This document shows, piece by piece, positions 22,201 to 31,591 of a stretch of 64,000 nt of DNA. Made by a program: the position numbers and the translations under genes. The DNA is from Laburnicola sp. R22_1. Lineage: Eukaryota > Ascomycota > Dothideomycetes > Pleosporales > Didymosphaeriaceae. Below the pieces are notes generated by a model. The model saw only the letters and a program-made list of their open reading frames with translations, ran no database searches and had not been told where the DNA came from. The stretch lies in the NCBI GenBank assembly GCA_014281115.1, contig JACONQ010000003.1, positions 372,001 to 436,000 of the forward strand, written 5' to 3'. Each line of letters starts with the position of its first letter. Position 1 is the stretch's first letter.

Positions 22201-24032
22201 GCCCCTATCTCATGGCCTATTCGACGCGAGATAATCTGATGTGCTTTGCTTTGTAGGCATTCTTCGCAGTTAACTGTTTGAGGAGCAGTTCCAGTAGCTG
22301 GCTGTATGCCTGTCACGTGACTTGACAGTTGGTCAATCGCATTATTACTTGGATGTCCTATAAGGACATGGAGCTGGGCCTTGCTTAGCGATCTTGATTT
22401 AGGCGGTAGGGCTGAGTACTGTGGCCGACGTTGATGGGTAGCGAATGTTTGAAGCTGAGTAGATTGGGTAGATGGAGGATCAGTTCGATGGACTACTAGC
22501 CAGTGACCACCTAGCCTAGTGAGGCTAGCAATGTCTTCAACTCGTGACCCTGATAAGTTGGACTGATATAGAGTGTTTCTTCCTGAGTCGAAATGGATGT
22601 TTGACGATAATAGTTGGGCTAGAGAGACTAGGCTTGTAAAGAAGCTTGGTATTAAGGCGACGCGCTTGAGCTTTGTCTTTCTCTGTCCTTGAGGCGTTGA
22701 TAGGAGTATCTCAACTTCTCCCCATGCCTGAATAGCCATCTCTGTGCCTCCTGCGAGGACAACATCGTCTGGCGATGCAGGAGCCTTCCATTGGAACTCG
22801 GTAGGATTGTTGCAGATGTGGATATCAGTGGCTGGATCTAGCGTCTATGAGTGGAGGAGCGGGAAGTGTTGTAGCGTTGGCCTGTTATTGAATGCCGATG
22901 AGTAGACAGCGTAGGCTTCATGGGGAAGGTCGGCTGCAGGTGCATCGCCTGCGTCGATTTCTATCGAATCAGGTTCTGACCCGTGGCTCCCTTGAACCCT
23001 ACGCTTCTTATAGCGCTGATTCTTTTCCCGAATCTTGTTTAGTATGCCTTTCGTATCCTTGGCTTCGTATTCAACTATCTTCTTGGCTTTTTTAGGGTTT
23101 TCGACGAATCCTCCTCTGCGCTGTGAGGTGTCGATGTACGGACACTGTCCCCAATAGTGTAGATCCCTACAGAGACATGGCTTTGATGGCTTTGATGGCT
23201 TGTCCTGATGAGGTCTCTTTCTGTTGTTTTGTCTATATGGAGACTCCTCTTGATTCAATGTAGCTGCAAATGCTTCGCCTTGGATAGTTGATTTTGTTGC
23301 GGTCGTACGATAGTAGCGCAGGTATCCTGCTAGTAGTTCAGGTAGTGTTGGCTGGATAGAGTCGCTATCTGAGGCAGTTGAGATAGTTTCCGCGTTGAAT
23401 ACTGTGATGGCGATAGTAGCAGCGTAGCCAGGGTCGATCTGCCTGATAGCTCGAATGAGGTCCTTGTGAGGTCGGTAGCCATGCGTCTCTGGTAGCTTGA
23501 GTTGTTTGGCCCTATTGTAGGCAGCAAGAAAGGTGCTACACCACTCCTCTAGATTCTCTCTACGAGCATGCAGTACTTTGGCAGTATTGTAGGCTTTCTG
23601 GACCTGATATTCTCGATCAGCTGTTGTAGGGCTGTAGAGCTCCTGTAGCATCTTGAGCTGATCGTGGAGGGAATTTTGGTCCTTGATTTGATAGACTAGG
23701 TCCTGAGTAATAGTGTTAGCTACGTGCGCTTCAATTTGGCCAATCTTATCTTTAGTTCGTCTGTATTCCTTAAGCTCCCTATAGTAGAGACTTATTTCCT
23801 GATTGTACTGCGCTCGAGCTTCAGTAGTAGGTTCTGTCGCTGGCGATCCGTCTTCATTGACAGTTTGAAGCTGGGCAGGTTGCTGAGGCTTGCTGAGCGT
23901 CGATGGGGGTGACAGATCTGGATTAATATATCCCCATACGTCTCCAGCCTCTGCGAGCCTTTTGACAGTATAGATCCATAGTTCCCAGTTGTGTGGACCG
24001 TGAAGGATGATCGAAGAGCTGGCCTTTGACAT
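19281..24032 (-). pseudogene. Gag-pol polyprotein pseudogene of the copia element
   Basis: A single frame of 1,584 codons encodes the whole polyprotein without any frameshift. Gag occupies roughly codons 1-395, with a CCHC-like knuckle (CLCRDLHYWGQC). The protease region has LDPATDIHICN. Integrase has its zinc region (HVLIGHPS...CEECLQSKAH) and core (IAIDLIELD, NGSAERSGRS). Reverse transcriptase has YKARICVQGD and QYDAVNAF. RNase H has TDASYADD and STTEAELVAAS. Seven internal stop codons, all TAG, lie at plus-strand 22845, 20973, 20439, 20391, 20322, 19665 and 19578. At several of them tryptophan is expected from the family. The reverse transcriptase active site reads YVDN instead of YVDD. 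The product is therefore inactive. Confidence 0.93.
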
Positions 24033-24103
24033 GGCAAGATAGAGTAGGCTCGATCAACGGATAGGTAGGTAGGAGTCAATGTATGTATATGAGTGCGGAT
24101 TAG

Positions 24104-24117
24104 GCCGGGCTCATAAC
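24104..24117 (-). promoter_or_regulatory. Primer-binding site of the copia element (half initiator tRNA-Met)
   Basis: Directly inside the 5' LTR the minus strand reads GTTATGAGCCCGGC. This is complementary to the anticodon arm of eukaryotic initiator tRNA-Met (GGGCTCATAAC), not to a tRNA 3' end. Drosophila copia is known to prime from a 5' half of initiator tRNA-Met; the same mechanism is inferred here. Confidence 0.75.
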
Positions 24118-24286
24118 TGTAAGCAGTTGGGTAGTATGTGTAGAAAGTGTATATCGTAGAAGTATCTGTGTTCAGATGTGTATATGCCTGTGTATCGTAC
24201 ATGGAGTGATCAGAGGCTCGTATATAGTAGGCGAGCTGACTCATGAGACTAATGTCGTCATGTGACATAGCTCTAGGCTGCTTACA
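24118..24286 (-). repeat. 5' LTR of the copia element
   Basis: 169 bp, identical to the copy at 18649-18817; followed by the GATCC target duplication at 24287-24291. Confidence 0.95.
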
Positions 24287-25097
24287 GATCCACTTATAGC
24301 TACTATTCTGTATGGATTACCTTGCTTAGCGACTCTTATATAGAGGCCTGTTAAAGATCCTTTTTAAGCGGCTAGTGATACTAAGGAGAAAGTCTTTCTC
24401 GTCTATATTGTACGTATGCTAAGGCTCTACGCCATACTTTGTAATTTTCTTATATAGAAGCTTAAAGTAGAGCCTATATTTTGCCTCTAAATTAGCTTTG
24501 TGGTAATTGCTGTTAAGCCCAGTTGTCTATTGTGAGACTAAGTTATCTCTATGTTGCTATACAAAGCGATCAATCCATAATATAGAGATAGCCTTTCCAG
24601 CTATAGTAGAGGCAAAGCTTTGTAGCATCTGCTGTATAGGTAGGAGGCCACGTTTAGTAAGGCTTTTAATATATTGTACAAGCTTAGATTCTTATTATTA
24701 GCTAAGGTTTTGCTAGTTAATGTAGGTAGCTGCGCAGGGTACGCATATTGCTTTGTGCCTTCTAATTAACGTAGATCGCATAACGTTAAATCTCTTTGCA
24801 ATTTAATTATATAAGAAAGTTTCCCCTGGTTTTTGCGATTCGATTGCTGCAATCGCAGCGTCAATTAGGTCCATATTGGTGGAGATATCACGCGTCAAAG
24901 TGAGACGCGATTATGTTGGGGTTGCGCATAGCGCGACGCTGCGCACAGGCTGCCAAGGCACGGTATATGACGTCAGACTCGTCACATCAATATCAGACGC
25001 ATGGCACTATCCTCCAACACCATACACCTCTCTACGTGAAATCACACCCAACTCAAACCTAACCACAAACAAGGATAACTGGACTTCGTTACTTGCC

Positions 25098-26078
25098 ATG
25101 GTACAGACGCGAAACGGCACAAAAAGCGGCGCCGATGCGCAACAGAAACAAGCTGCGCGCGGGAAGGATAACCAACCCCCAGCAGCAGCGACATCGCCAT
25201 CAAATCAGCACAAAACCTCACCCTCCAGTACGAAAGCAAAGAAGAGGAAGTCAACCTCAGACGAGACCACCCTTTCTACATCGAAAGTCTCAAAAGCTAG
25301 CAAGCGAAACACGAGCAGCACCAAGCCTCCCGCTACGTCTGCATCTGCATCCACGCCATCCCAAAAACAGGCTCAACAACCATCGGAGAAGCCACGCTTA
25401 ACAACTCCAGACCTCGAATTCGACTACGATCGCACCCAGCTCCGCGACCCGCGCCCCACTCCTGGCCGCAACGCCCGCCCACGCTACGGCTCCATCGACA
25501 TCCCCGAAGACCTAAAAGCCCACCTCGAAGCTACTCGAGAGATTCCAGGGCCTCCACCCCGCCCCAAGGGCCGTCTGACAAGCGCCGTCAAGGAAGACAT
25601 GTTCGTCGCCGAGACGCGAGTCAACCCACTGGCGACATTCCATGATCTGTACAAGTGCTACGACAAAGGGCGCGACGGCTCGCCGACATACGACGAAGCG
25701 GGGTTCCAGCTCGATTACGACAAGGTTGTGGATTGGATGAAGCCGCAGGCCTACAATAAGAAGCGCATAGTGAATGGGATGGAGAGGCGGGTGGAGAAGA
25801 TTCAGAAGGAGGAGGAGCAGATATTTGGCATGTTTTTCGCAGAGAAATGGGATGATGAGAAGGGCACAGGGTACCTTGTGAAGGAGTTTGTGTGCGACCA
25901 CGTCTCGAAGGATCTGGGGATTCCTTGGCACCAGATTGGGCCCGAGGAGGTGAAGCAGTGGAAGGAGAAGGGGTTTGAGCCTGTCAAGTTTGCGGAGTGG
26001 TGGAAGGAGCCGGGTCGGGAGGATATGAAGAGGATCATGAAGATGGGCGGGGGTGCTTCGCTCAGGAAGAACTTGTGA
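25098..26078 (+). CDS. Uncharacterised protein with disordered basic N-terminus
   Basis: I do not recognise this 326-residue single-exon protein. Residues 1-115 are low-complexity, rich in S, T, K, A, P and Q, with basic runs (KAKKRKS) that could act as a nuclear signal. The C-terminal ~200 residues look folded and conserved (LEFDYDRTQLRDPRPTPGR, YGSIDIPEDLKAHL, NPLATFHDLYKCYDKGRDGSPT, WMKPQAYNKKR, then helical charged segments). The ATG at 25098 was chosen because the long frame upstream of it enters element A. The transposon nest ends 132 bp before this start codon, so the gene's promoter must be inside or across the transposon end, or was altered by it. Confidence 0.7.
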   Translation: MVQTRNGTKSGADAQQKQAARGKDNQPPAAATSPSNQHKTSPSSTKAKKRKSTSDETTLSTSKVSKASKRNTSSTKPPATSASASTPSQKQAQQPSEKPRLTTPDLEFDYDRTQLRDPRPTPGRNARPRYGSIDIPEDLKAHLEATREIPGPPPRPKGRLTSAVKEDMFVAETRVNPLATFHDLYKCYDKGRDGSPTYDEAGFQLDYDKVVDWMKPQAYNKKRIVNGMERRVEKIQKEEEQIFGMFFAEKWDDEKGTGYLVKEFVCDHVSKDLGIPWHQIGPEEVKQWKEKGFEPVKFAEWWKEPGREDMKRIMKMGGGASLRKNL

Positions 26079-26343
26079 GAATGGTGGGGGATGTTTTTGT
26101 ATTCTTACTTGTTAATGAAGTTTCTTGGACGTAAAGCAATGGATTCTATATGTAACCCTGGTGTTGTACCTGGCACCAAGATGATTAACGCAAGGGCATC
26201 CCACGCTCGAAGATTTACCATTGCCCCACTATACATCAAAAAAGCTACCCCTCCACTACCCAACTTTCCGCGACCCCCACCACCACCCATCCCCGTCGCC
26301 TTTCCCCCACCGCGCAAGCTCCCCTACCCAGCACAAGCGAACA

Positions 26344-27687
26344 ATGGCAGAGCACGAAAAGCAGATTGAAGAGTTTGGCAAAAATGACGACTTTTGGTTG
26401 TTCGGATATGGGTACGCGTCACATCCGACATGCTCAGATCACATCACATGCTTGGATAGCCTCCAGCTTGACCAAAGTACCGGACAGAAACTTACAACAT
26501 GGCAGGAGTCTGATTTGGAAACCGCCTCCGCACTTTGGTATGAATGGTCCTTTTATTTGAGATGCGTTAGTTGTGTAAGGGAAGAAAGAAGTGTGTTGAG
26601 TGTGTCTGTGGCGTAGATGAGCGCGTACCGGGGTATATTGAAGGTTATGTTCGGCGCTTTTGGCAGGTACGTTTTGATTTATATTTGTATTCTGATATTT
26701 AGCACTGGTGTCAATCAGGCGGTCAGTCAGGCAGCTAATTCCACACTTACCTAGGCAAGGTACTTGCGTCCCAATTACCGTCCCCATCCCAACGCCTGTA
26801 TTGGAAGGTGGATAAATGCCATCTAACGCTACACAATCTGCAGCGAAGACCACCGTGGTACGCCAGACGCACCGGGCCGCGTGGTAACTCTGATCGATCG
26901 CGCTCACTGGGAGACGTTGACGGATCACGTATGTTATTTCTTCCCCATCATCATCCCCCATGGCCCCAGAACCCCATCAACATCAAAACAACCCCCCGCC
27001 GCCCCCCCCACCACCAAACAAAACCCCCAAGCAAAGAAAAAAGGACAGCAAAAGAGCTAACACAACCCCACCCCATCCTATAGCACACCTCCACCTCCAC
27101 CGAAAAAGTCTGGGGCGCCGCATATCACATTCCCCAAGCAAAGATCGAAGAAGTGCGAAACTATCTAGGTATGTACATCTTCTTCCCTTCTTCTTTTCTC
27201 CATCCTCCTCCTCCTCCTCCTTAACATATACACACATATATAGAACCATCCAACCAAACCAAACCTAACCCCCAACACAGACATCCGCGAAACAAACGGC
27301 TACACAATCCACTTCACCCCCTTCTACCCCTCCCCCTCTTCCTCTTCCCCTTTATCCCCTATCCCCACACTCGTCTACATCGGCCTCCCCACCAACCCGC
27401 AATTCCTCGGCCCCCAAGACCCACAATCCCTCGCAAAACACATCCTCCAAAGTCGCGGTCCAAGCGGGGAAAACAAAGAGTATTTGTATAAGCTAGGAGA
27501 TGCGTTAAGGGGTTTAGGGGAGGGGAGTGGGGATAAGCATGTGGAGGATTTAGTGGGGAGGTGTAGGGTTTTGGAGGCTGAGTTGGAGGGGTTAGAGGCT
27601 AAAGGCAAGGGGGGAAAGGGAGGGGATGGTGGGGTTAGGGTGCATAAGGGTGGGAGTATGGAGGAGCAGGAGGAGGTGGAGAGGTGA
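26344..27687 (+). CDS. GCG1: ChaC-type glutathione-specific gamma-glutamylcyclotransferase
   Basis: Cytosolic enzyme that cleaves glutathione to 5-oxoproline and Cys-Gly. Seven exons give 243 residues: 26344-26411, 26506-26537, 26617-26666, 26755-26759, 26844-26928, 27084-27168 and 27281-27687. The substrate-loop motif GYGSLIWKP (residues 21-29) is assembled across exons 1 and 2. The conserved FWQASEDHRGTP segment is only obtained by including a 5-nt microexon (GCAAG, 26755-26759) between introns of 88 and 84 nt; skipping it puts exon 5 in the wrong frame. Other family landmarks are PGRVVTLI, VWGAAYHI, LDIRETNGY, YIGLPTNPQFLG and SRGPSGENKEYLY. The last ~40 residues are a charged, glycine-rich tail. 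Intron 5 (155 nt) is C-rich. Family identity is secure; every junction follows GT-AG. Confidence 0.9.
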
Positions 27688-27879
27688 GAGTGTGCGAGCG
27701 GGGTAGGTGGCGTCTCGTATGCTGCTGTAGTTGGTGGGTTCGCAACATAGAGAGAGAGAGAGAGAGGGAGAGAGATCCTGTAGCTTGGGTGGTATTCGCA
27801 TCGACTCATGGGTCTAGATATACAACGGTCCGAAAGTCGCACAAGATGCAAATATATGTACATTGGATCTACAGTATTG

Positions 27880-29417
27880 TTACACGCCCCCCGCAGCTCT
27901 GTTCATGAAGAAGGCCTTCAGCGGACCCATGGCATCAACAGCTCTCAACCCTAGACTGCGCAGGCCTACAATGGGACCTGATTCCACACTATACAAACGA
28001 TGCAGCTTGTCGCATACGCCTAGCATGGCGTTGTTCTCTGCATATCTCTCGCTGTTGTAGCTCTCCAGCGCCAGCGTACTGCCAATATCCTGCCCCGTTT
28101 GCACAGCATAGGATATGGTGCGGACGAGGGCGGCAGCGTCGCCCTGGCCCTGGTTTAGACCTTGGCCTGCAAGCGGGTGTATAGTGTGTGCAGCATCTCC
28201 AACTAGGGCGACACGTTCGCCGGTATAGGTATCTGCGTGGCGCATGCGGAGCGGGAACGAGGCGACAGTGCCCGGCTGTACATCTGTTACGCGTACGGGT
28301 AATGCCCGTTCGTTTACAGCCGTGTGTTTCTCGCGCCATGCGATCTCGTCTTCCTGGCCCGAGGGCAGGGTATGTAGGTACTCCAGATCGGTGGGCGACA
28401 GCCTGAAGCCTGCGTTCACCATGGCGACGAAGTCGGTCGATGATACCGATTTGAGCGTTGCGGCTCGTTCGGGCGTTGTGCTCCATACGAGGGTGGCCAT
28501 GTTGCCGGGCATAGGGAGCATGGCGATGGGACCCGTGGGGAGGAAGCGCTGGTAGGCAATCTTGTAGTCGGCACCACCCCAGCCCGGCCCGGAGAGCTTG
28601 AGTGTGGCGACGACACCATGTCTATTGTAGTCGAAGCCGCGCGAGGGTATGCCGGCGAAGGTCCGCACGGGGCTGTTCGCTCCGTCTGCGCCTACGAGCA
28701 GCCTGGCCGCCAGCGTCTTCCCGTTGGACAGCGAGAGCACCGGCCAGGAGGAGAGATCCAACTGCTCGGTGTCGGTCCCAAGCGCAATCGAGTCTACGTT
28801 GGTAGAAGAAAAGACGTCCACGCCCCCGAGCTCGTCGAGCCGGCTCAACAGGGCAGAAACCGTGTTTACATTCTCGATCATGTAGGCAATGGTTGTAGGC
28901 TGGCTTGGTTTTCGAGGGCCGAGGGAGCGCGCACTGTCCCAGTCGAAGGATATGCGCGCGTCGGACACGCCGTCCCACACCTGCATCTCTTGGTAGGGCT
29001 GGATTCGGGAAGCGTTCGCATGCCGCCATGCTCCCATTTCTGCGACGGCGCGGATAAGCGACTTCGTACAGCATTCCACAGTGAAGATGTACCTTGGAGA
29101 TTCCTCATCGAGGCCGGCGTCAGCGAGCTGCATCGGTTGGAGAAGCGGTCCAGGCTCGCATCGTTGGGCAGGCGCTTCTGCTGCACATGTTGCCCCTCGA
29201 CGAGCGCAGCCTTCAGGCCACGGGTGACTGGCGACGCCTTCAGTCCCGCAAGCAAGCTGAGGCCCGCCGGCCCGCCCCCGACACAAACCACGTCGTATAT
29301 CTCGGGTGCATTGGCGGCGTTCGAGGCCCACCTCCGCTGCCGCTGTAGTCGGAAGCGCACAATGGGCGCGGACGGGCAAAGGGCCCGATGCGCGCCTAAA
29401 AGCAGTCGGGCAGGCAT
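27880..29417 (-). CDS. COQ6: Ubiquinone biosynthesis monooxygenase COQ6
   Basis: FAD-dependent hydroxylase of the mitochondrial coenzyme Q complex, acting at the C5 position of the ring. Exons 29417-29093 and 29039-27880, joined by a 53-nt intron, give 494 residues. The first ~30 residues are rich in arginine and lack acids, as in a mitochondrial presequence. The dinucleotide fold follows (YDVVCVGGGPAG, glycines at 47-52). Further landmarks are SSLTPAS, MQVWDGVSDARISFD, LLVGADGANSPVR and the second FAD motif VALVGDAAHTIHPLAGQGLN. These match UbiH/COQ6 monooxygenases. It is convergent with the ChaC gene (192 bp apart) and divergent from an uncharacterised gene. Confidence 0.95.
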
Positions 29418-30034
29418 TGCAAGCTCCTACTGTGATTCATCGGTGGGATATGCGGTTGGCGACGCGGACTCGACCTTGGTTAGAATCTCCACACGACGGA
29501 GATCTTCAATGCGGTTGGCGACGTCAGGACGGAGCGAACCTTGGAAGTTGGAGTCGCACAGGTCAACGGCAAAACGGTTTGCCGTGTTTGGCCCTCCGAA
29601 CTGCGCTAGGCCGCTCCTGGGTACACTAGTGTAGCGTCGGTGGCCCAAGCTCTTTCACAGTTCCAACCTCCTCCTTGAATTTAGCTGCTTCCCACTTACA
29701 GCGACGACGCATCGTTAGTCTACCATGTGAACTGAGCATACGTGTACCCGGCCACCCGCCCCGGTTCACCGCCCGGCTATCGTACGTGGCCGTCGTCCTC
29801 TTGGTTCTAACTCAACTACCCTGATTGGTACATGTGGAACCAATCCATAGTTAGTAGCAGGGTCCTAGAAGGACCCTACAGCTCTCATGCGTGACGAGTA
29901 GCCTATTCTAAACTTCCTCCATAAAGCCATCAGTTCAGCCTGCTTCCCGCTCAGCGTCCCATCTTACACTCGGTTTCATAGCTTTCCAACTCGTTTCGTA
30001 TCTCTATAATTCAGTCTTTCCTTACCCCCATCTC
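29418..30034. other. Divergent promoter region
   Basis: 617 bp between the COQ6 start and the next gene's start; a pyrimidine-rich leader precedes the right-hand ATG. Nothing else recognised. Confidence 0.5.
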
Positions 30035-31591
30035 ATGCCTCCCGTCTCACCTCCTGCCCGTTTTACTTCCCGGGTGAGAAACGGACGCATCACAACAACA
30101 CGGCCAAGTCGCCCTGAAGTCTATCCTGATGTCTACCCTGATCATGTCTCAACATGCACATCTGCCCCAAAAAGGACACGCTCAACTTGGCTCTCCAGAC
30201 GCGACTCGACTTCAGAGAGTGGGGATGATGGCGACCCGCCATTGAGAAGGAAATCTTCCCTGTTCGCCTCCTTCCTCAACCTCCAGCGAACGCCTAGCAG
30301 TCCATATCGTGATCCTTATTGGATTCCACATAGCAGACGTTCAGAACCGCCTCCAGACACACGAACCGAGCCCAGAAAAAGACGGCGTTCGTCACTCCAG
30401 AAATTCAAGGACATGTTTACGCGCAAAAGCAAAAATGGAGCAAGGCGTCGGGCAACCTCATCCTCGGCTTACAGCATCGACCAGGACCCCGGGTCACCCT
30501 CGCCCATTGAGCATGTGGCCTATCAAGCTTCAGGTCCAGGACCAGACATGGACATGGTATACATGACCGGCGCCGCCGAATACGGGTTCGGAAGACTCTA
30601 TCAAAACCAGAGTATAGTCACCGTCGATGTCATACCGCTTAATGGTAGTCGAATCACCTACCGCCGACTGCCGTCCAATGCGTCCAATGCGTCCATTCCG
30701 CTTGACAGCGAATATTCGAACACTGGCCCTTGTACCACTGAAGATCCACCAGTGCTTACATCAAGTACTAACGCCGAGGTGGGTGTTCCGCTCGAAGACC
30801 CTCACCGCTGGGAGAATCTGAACGGTTACAGCCCTCCGATCCCGAAGCGTGCGCGACCGATCTCATATATCACTCCACTGCCAAATCTTTCCCGGACCCG
30901 TCGCCTATACGGGCAATGTGCATCACAACCTCCGCTTCACAGCAACGATCCGGAGGCCTCTGATAGCAATGCGCCCACCCGCACCTTCTCCCTGTCGCAC
31001 TCCGAGTTCTATTCCATGAACCGCCCAAGCAATCCGTCTCCCTACAGCGCACCACCAGACTATTGGCTACGCTCTAGCTCTAGCTCTCTTCCCGCCCACG
31101 ATATGGGCGCCCTCCCCCTCGCGCCATCCAGCGTAAACGGCGAAACCTCAGCGCGCACCCTCTTCCCACCCTACACAACGTCGAACAACAGCAGCGCAAA
31201 CTCCTCCATCCTCCACACCCCATCCATATTTTACTACCATCCCTCCCCTTTCCTCGAGCCCTCCCCTCTTACACTCCGAACCTCCTCCTTCACATCCTCG
31301 ACACAAAGTCTGCGCCCGCTCTTCTATCCACCACCGCCACCGCCGCCGCCCACGACGACTTCCGCTGAGCATGCCCTCAAGCCGCACTTTTCTATGCCTG
31401 AGATGCGTAGATCGATGGATACGGTGAAGGATACGGCGTCTATGCAGGGGGAGTACTGTTTGAGGAGGATGTCGACGACTATTAGTGATGCGTTGGATGA
31501 GATGTGTATTCAGGGGGACTCGGAGGGGAGGGTGGATGGGTATGATTGGGCGGGGTTGCGTGGTGGGGAGGGGATTGGGAGGGCTAGGTAG
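30035..31591 (+). CDS. Uncharacterised serine/proline-rich protein
   Basis: A 518-residue single-exon protein without a domain that I recognise. It is rich in S, P, R and T and mostly predicted to be disordered from its composition. A basic segment around residues 115-150 (RKRRRSSLQKFKDMFTRKSK) could bind nucleic acid or membrane or act as a nuclear signal. A proline run (PPPPPPPP) lies near residue 432. The C-terminal ~70 residues (MPEMRRSMDTVKD, YCLRRMSTTISDALDEM) may form helices. The start is the first ATG of the frame and is preceded by a pyrimidine-rich leader. Function unknown. Confidence 0.65.
   Translation: MPPVSPPARFTSRVRNGRITTTRPSRPEVYPDVYPDHVSTCTSAPKRTRSTWLSRRDSTSESGDDGDPPLRRKSSLFASFLNLQRTPSSPYRDPYWIPHSRRSEPPPDTRTEPRKRRRSSLQKFKDMFTRKSKNGARRRATSSSAYSIDQDPGSPSPIEHVAYQASGPGPDMDMVYMTGAAEYGFGRLYQNQSIVTVDVIPLNGSRITYRRLPSNASNASIPLDSEYSNTGPCTTEDPPVLTSSTNAEVGVPLEDPHRWENLNGYSPPIPKRARPISYITPLPNLSRTRRLYGQCASQPPLHSNDPEASDSNAPTRTFSLSHSEFYSMNRPSNPSPYSAPPDYWLRSSSSSLPAHDMGALPLAPSSVNGETSARTLFPPYTTSNNSSANSSILHTPSIFYYHPSPFLEPSPLTLRTSSFTSSTQSLRPLFYPPPPPPPPTTTSAEHALKPHFSMPEMRRSMDTVKDTASMQGEYCLRRMSTTISDALDEMCIQGDSEGRVDGYDWAGLRGGEGIGRAR

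Larger units (their letters stand above)
18649..24286 (-). mobile_element. Element C: full-length Ty1/copia LTR retrotransposon, 5,638 bp
   Basis: Two identical 169-bp LTRs (TGTAAGC...GCTTACA) bound the element, which is flanked by a perfect 5-bp duplication GATCC (18644-18648 and 24287-24291). The coding direction is minus, so the 5' LTR is the right-hand one. The primer-binding site lies next to it, and a purine tract (GAAGGGGGTG on the minus strand) abuts the 3' LTR at 18818. The order gag, protease, integrase, reverse transcriptase, RNase H defines Ty1/copia. Identical LTRs suggest recent insertion into element A. Confidence 0.95.
15440..24874 (-). pseudogene. Transposase pseudogene of element A (pogo/DDE type), split by two insertions
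   Basis: Starts at the ATG at 24874 (MDLIDAAIAAIESQKPGE) and reads toward lower coordinates. The segment ending YNIDEKDFLL lies right of the copia element. The segment beginning with IAYICANKSTINLALIY lies between the two insertions. The segment matching the DDE region and the lysine/arginine-rich C-terminus (CLSLCLL, YLYRS, AKRDLFTLF) lies left of element B. The frame resumes correctly across both insertions once these and their target duplications are removed. Many TAA/TAG/TGA codons stand where glutamine, tryptophan or arginine is expected. The lower end is approximate. Non-functional. Confidence 0.8.
15300..24963. mobile_element. Element A: pogo/Fot1-like DNA transposon hosting two nested insertions
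   Basis: The ends are 29-bp inverted repeats that differ at one base (GTGCCTTGGCAGCCTGTGCG is common to both). They are flanked by the TA target duplication (15298-15299 and 24964-24965) expected of Tc1/mariner-pogo elements. Removing the two inserted elements and their target duplications leaves about 2.1 kb, a normal size for a fungal pogo element. The remaining sequence is AT-rich and full of TpA, consistent with RIP. The transposase frame reads on the minus strand in three pieces: 24874-24292, 18643-18395 and 16468 to about 15440. Confidence 0.88.

Noticed and set aside
19281..24032. Reassignment or programmed suppression of TAG in the copia polyprotein
   Set aside because: Host genes in the window use TAG as a true stop (for example at 40685 and 43260). 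The TAG codons fit C-to-T changes at CpA, and the active site is also mutated.
28618..29634. 338-codon plus-strand frame opposite COQ6
   Set aside because: Lies antisense to a clearly conserved gene and shows no protein features of its own.
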